Shown piece after piece: positions 6,253 through 8,462 of a DNA stretch of 8,462 nucleotides. The stretch's first letter is position 1; each line of letters opens with the position of its first letter. The translations under genes were made by a program, and so were the position numbers. This stretch comes from Flavisolibacter sp. (lineage in GTDB: Bacteria; Bacteroidota; Bacteroidia; Chitinophagales; Chitinophagaceae), in contig JAICTW010000074.1 in the NCBI GenBank assembly GCA_025936195.1, positions 1 to 8,462 of the forward strand, given 5' to 3'. Under the pieces are notes generated by a model. That model was not told the origin of the DNA and did not search any database. It was given only the letters and a program-made list of their open reading frames with translations.

Positions 6253-6969
6253 TCATGGAAATAAGTTTGGTACAATTAGATAACCAATGCTGTAACAAAA
6301 TGCCGACATCATGAAACTATCAAATCTGTCGAGAAAACCACCCTGGCCCGGAAGTAAATTACTATAGTCCTTAATTCCTGCAACACGTTTATAAAAAGAA
6401 GCAAGCATATCTCCGGCAAATCCTGTAACTGATGTGAATAATCCAAAAACAATTGCCGGAAGAATTAAAATATTCATCCAACTGCCCATTAACAATGATG
6501 AAAGAATACAAAAAAACACACCGCCTAAAAATCCTTCCAAGGTTTTTGTTGGGCTGATCTTTGGAGCAATTGGTGTTTTCCCAATCAATTGTCCTATTAC
6601 CTGACTAAAAGCATCAAAAGCTAATATTTGCAGATAAATGAAGAATTGAAATTCCCTCCTAAATTTCACTGCATAGAAAATAAATCCTGCAGCAAGGATT
6701 GAATAAACAACTAAAGCAAACAGGAACTTTTTATTGGAAGAAAAGGTGCGTGCCAATTCATAATATCCAGCTAAAACAATCAAGGCTGCAACAAACAAAA
6801 AGAACTGAAACCAAATCGAGATAACAATAAAACTTGTGATCAAAATATAAACAACATATTTCAGCCACCTTTGTCCGGCAACAATAGTATCAACCTTTTT
6901 ATTGCCGAAGTACATTCCCACCCCGCCGACAATAATGTAAAAGATGATGGTGAAAACAACCAGTTGCAT
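6253..6969 (-). CDS. CdsA-like phosphatidate cytidylyltransferase family membrane protein
   Basis: A 238-residue polytopic membrane protein of the CTP-transferase family, with about seven hydrophobic segments. CdsA makes CDP-diacylglycerol from CTP and phosphatidic acid. The C-terminal signature is largely present: KISPTKTLEG (137-146), GD (186-187), YKR (193-195), KD (200-201), LPGQGGFLDRFD (206-217). The acidic metal-binding residues Asp187, Asp201, Asp214 and Asp217 are kept, but the usual PGHGG has Gln209 for His, and Tyr193 replaces an aliphatic residue. It is shorter than the roughly 265-280 residues usual for housekeeping CdsA, mainly at the N-terminus. Its ATG overlaps the TGA of the CDP-alcohol phosphatidyltransferase by one base (TGATG), so the two are translationally coupled. 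It may be the main CdsA or a relative acting on another phospho-lipid; cdsA is therefore not assigned as symbol. Confidence 0.85.
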   Translation of the reverse strand: MQLVVFTIIFYIIVGGVGMYFGNKKVDTIVAGQRWLKYVVYILITSFIVISIWFQFFLFVAALIVLAGYYELARTFSSNKKFLFALVVYSILAAGFIFYAVKFRREFQFFIYLQILAFDAFSQVIGQLIGKTPIAPKISPTKTLEGFLGGVFFCILSSLLMGSWMNILILPAIVFGLFTSVTGFAGDMLASFYKRVAGIKDYSNLLPGQGGFLDRFDSFMMSAFCYSIGYLIVPNLFP

Positions 6970-7550
6970 CAGTGATTTTTATTTTTCAAAATCCAGTACA
7001 ATCCTTTGACATTTGACCTGGGCTCTTTTAAAATCGAAATGATAATGATCTCTTCGATGCAGGCCAGTGTTCCCCAAATGAGACAGATATAGTAAAGGAG
7101 CAAATAAAATCCCCACAAAAACAAACTGATGATAAAAGCTCCCTGTAAATAGCCTGTGCTTTTAAACATATAGGTATGCAATCCGATCAAACTTTTGAAT
7201 TTCAAAAAAACAACAACATAGGAAAGAACCATAATTACACCGAACACATACAACATCAATGAATGCGGTTGTATCTCCTTCCATTTAAACAACCCAATCG
7301 CAAAAAAAGCAAGCAGGTAAGTACCAAGGTCAGCCCATGAATCCAGCTTAGCTCCAATTTTCGTTTGCATTTTAAATGTTCTGGCAATCAGTCCGTCGAG
7401 AAAGTCTGTAATCAAACTCATAGTGATGAAAATGGCAAACAGACTCTCATTGCCCGAAAAAATCAACCAAAGAATAAAAGGGAAGATGATGATCCTGTAA
7501 AGAGATAAAATGTTGGGAATCGTCCAGAATTTTTCAGCAGTTGTTATCAA
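6969..7550 (-). CDS. CDP-alcohol phosphatidyltransferase family protein
   Basis: A 193-residue integral membrane enzyme with about six hydrophobic segments. The full catalytic signature DxxDGxxAR...GxxxDxxxD is present: Asp49, Asp52, Gly53, Ala56, Arg57, Gly66, Asp70, Asp74. The N-terminal TIPNILSLYRI (10-20) is typical of the family. Members join CDP-diacylglycerol (or another CDP-alcohol) to a head-group alcohol, as in phosphatidylglycerophosphate, phosphatidylserine or phosphatidylinositol phosphate synthesis; the head group cannot be read here. The start must be the TTG at 7550: the first ATG in frame is residue 44 and would delete the conserved N-terminus, and no ATG is seen upstream in frame. 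First gene of the operon, with the CdsA-like gene next, so substrate supply from that partner is likely. Confidence 0.88.
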   Translation of the reverse strand: MITTAEKFWTIPNILSLYRIIIFPFILWLIFSGNESLFAIFITMSLITDFLDGLIARTFKMQTKIGAKLDSWADLGTYLLAFFAIGLFKWKEIQPHSLMLYVFGVIMVLSYVVVFLKFKSLIGLHTYMFKSTGYLQGAFIISLFLWGFYLLLYYICLIWGTLACIEEIIIISILKEPRSNVKGLYWILKNKNH

Positions 7551-7552
7551 AG

Positions 7553-7560
7553 CAAAAATA
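7553..7560 (-). promoter_or_regulatory. -7 promoter element for the CDP-alcohol phosphatidyltransferase operon
   Basis: TATTTTTG is an exact match to the Bacteroidetes -7 consensus TAnnTTTG. It ends only 2 nt before the TTG start codon, which would put the transcript start at or within the first codons and imply a leaderless or near-leaderless mRNA. No -33 TTTG is visible at the expected distance, so a chance match in AT-rich DNA is possible. Confidence 0.35.
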
Positions 7561-7605
7561 TAATTCTTGCAATTTAATAGTATTTTGTTTGGAAGAAAAC
7601 AATCA

Positions 7606-8277
7606 ATGTTAAAGGGCCAACAAACAATCTATGCCGTCATTTTCATGGGTATATTTTTATTGTTGATTGCCATTTCACATTTACTTTACCGGCTTTTAAA
7701 AATTTCTTCAGAGAACTCAAGAAAATTCCTTCATGTCAGCGGTGGCATTCTTGCTTTATGCGCTCCTTTATTTTTTTCCTCACACTGGTGGGTGTTGATC
7801 TTATGTTCGTTAGCCTTCCTTTTACTACTTTTCACTTATATCAAACGCCGGTTGCCTTCCATACATCAAACAGAACGAAAGTCCATTGGCAGTGTAATTT
7901 ATCCGATTCCTATTTATATCTGTTTTCTTGTAGCAGCTCAAAAAAATAATGAACTGCTTTTCTTCCTGCCCATTTCTTTATTAACGGTATCAGATACTAT
8001 AGCAGAATGGCGCGGTAAAAAAAGAGGAATGAAATCCGGAAAGCTTATGAATGGCAGCAAAACAATTGCAGGCTCCATAAGTTTCGCCATATCAGCCTTA
8101 GTCATTTCTATTGCCTATGGAATTATTTTTAAAGACTCCTTTTCTCAAATTCTTATTCTCAGTATAACCATTACTCTAATTGCAACAATTACAGAATTAC
8201 TCAGCACAAGAGGATTTGACAATATCACCGTCCCTCTCATTACACTGCTCTGTTTATTACTTTTGCAAATTCATTAA
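7606..8277 (+). CDS. Phytol/dolichol kinase-like (SEC59/VTE5 family) membrane protein
   Basis: A 223-residue protein with about seven hydrophobic segments. It resembles the CTP-dependent lipid-alcohol kinases (plant phytol kinase VTE5, yeast dolichol kinase SEC59, yeast diacylglycerol kinase DGK1). Landmarks are SRKFLHVSGG (38-47), ERKSIGSVIYPIP (90-102), SDTIAEWRGKKRG (129-141), GSKTIAGS (150-157) and TELLSTRGFDNITVPL (196-211). By family knowledge it phosphorylates a lipid alcohol such as a polyprenol, phytol or diacylglycerol using CTP; the substrate here is unknown. The ATG at 7606 is used; the frame is open to a TTG at 7567, but those 13 residues are non-conserved and would leave almost no promoter space. 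It diverges from the CDP-alcohol phosphatidyltransferase operon across 55 bp, and its stop overlaps the convergent aspartate kinase gene. Confidence 0.82.
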   Translation: MLKGQQTIYAVIFMGIFLLLIAISHLLYRLLKISSENSRKFLHVSGGILALCAPLFFSSHWWVLILCSLAFLLLLFTYIKRRLPSIHQTERKSIGSVIYPIPIYICFLVAAQKNNELLFFLPISLLTVSDTIAEWRGKKRGMKSGKLMNGSKTIAGSISFAISALVISIAYGIIFKDSFSQILILSITITLIATITELLSTRGFDNITVPLITLLCLLLLQIH

Positions 8278-8462
8278 CTCAAGCCAAACAATCCCGAATT
8301 CAATTGCTGCAACACCTGCTTTTTGTCTGAAGCATTTACCAGCATTGAAATATTGTGAATGCTTCCACCAAAGGACACCATGCGCACATTGACATTGCTT
8401 ACGCTGTCAAACACTTTTTTCAATGTGCCGGCCTGTTCTCCTATTTCATTACCCACAATACA
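8274..8462 (-). CDS. lysC: Aspartate kinase, C-terminal ACT-domain end (partial)
   Basis: The last 62 residues of a protein whose 5' part lies beyond the right edge. The sequence runs from CIVG through VFDSVSNVNVRMVSFGGS to HNISMLV and ends near GLFGLS. This is the beta-alpha-beta pattern of the final ACT domain of monofunctional aspartate kinases, including the conserved MVSFGGSxHNISMLV stretch and a terminal LF. Aspartate kinase phosphorylates aspartate in the lysine/threonine/methionine and diaminopimelate pathway, and ACT domains bind the feedback amino acid. A bifunctional aspartate kinase-homoserine dehydrogenase is excluded as the protein ends right after the ACT domain. Its TAA (8274-8276) overlaps the stop of the convergent kinase-like gene. 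Confidence 0.82.
   Translation of the reverse strand, partial: CIVGNEIGEQAGTLKKVFDSVSNVNVRMVSFGGSIHNISMLVNASDKKQVLQQLNSGLFGLS

Noticed and set aside
6243..6275. Upstream ATG of the alpha/beta hydrolase
   Set aside because: It adds 11 residues before the conserved first strand and needs a 23-nt overlap; the ATG at 6242 lies 10 nt after the preceding stop and fits the family start.
7567..7605. TTG start extending the phytol/dolichol kinase-like protein by 13 residues
   Set aside because: The ATG at 7606 precedes the first membrane segment, while the extension is non-conserved and would take up the divergent promoter space.
1..8462. Mobile elements, CRISPR arrays, tRNA/rRNA genes or riboswitches
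   Set aside because: No transposase or integrase fragments, regularly spaced repeats, tRNA-like cloverleaf or rRNA motifs were found on either strand; the gene content is core chromosomal.

Overview
The window looks like a chromosomal segment of a Bacteroidetes bacterium, probably near the Chitinophagaceae. This rests on moderate-to-low GC, the lack of clear Shine-Dalgarno sequences, promoter-like TAnnTTTG elements, a short FtsL-like protein of the Bacteroidetes type, a PASTA-tailed division transpeptidase, and the general look of the proteins. No rRNA, tRNA, CRISPR array, insertion sequence or phage gene is visible. The family assignment is inference from protein style, not from a search.

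Left part (1-3923, minus strand): the head of the division and cell wall (dcw) cluster in the order mraZ, rsmH, ftsL-like, ftsI/PBP, followed by what looks like the first codons of the next gene (probably murE) at the window edge. The genes are 6 and 14 nt apart or overlap by 23 nt, so they almost certainly form one operon. MraZ is the likely autoregulator, RsmH methylates 16S rRNA, and FtsL plus the PBP belong to the septal peptidoglycan machine.

Middle (3924-4164): a 241-bp AT-rich divergent control region between mraZ and a long queA-type gene. It contains direct repeats at an exact 10-bp period just upstream of mraZ (candidate MraZ operator), a 6-bp inverted repeat, and four DnaA-box-like 9-mers. 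The queA-type gene (4165-5403, plus strand) encodes a QueA-family tRNA-modification enzyme that is about 60 residues longer than the usual form, with an insertion before its C-terminal motif block.

Right part (5404-8277): a minus-strand operon of a CDP-alcohol phosphatidyltransferase, a short CdsA-like cytidylyltransferase, an alpha/beta hydrolase and possibly a 32-residue hydrophilic micro-protein. A phytol/dolichol kinase-like membrane protein diverges from it across 55 bp. Three of these are nucleotide-dependent (CTP/CDP) membrane lipid enzymes, which suggests a shared pathway making or salvaging an activated lipid alcohol; the substrate cannot be read from sequence. The window ends (8274-8462, minus) in the C-terminal ACT-domain end of an aspartate kinase whose stop codon overlaps the convergent kinase-like gene.

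Most of the window is ordinary core genome. The parts most worth a second look are the mraZ/queA control region, the long QueA variant, the micro-ORF and the CTP-linked lipid gene set.
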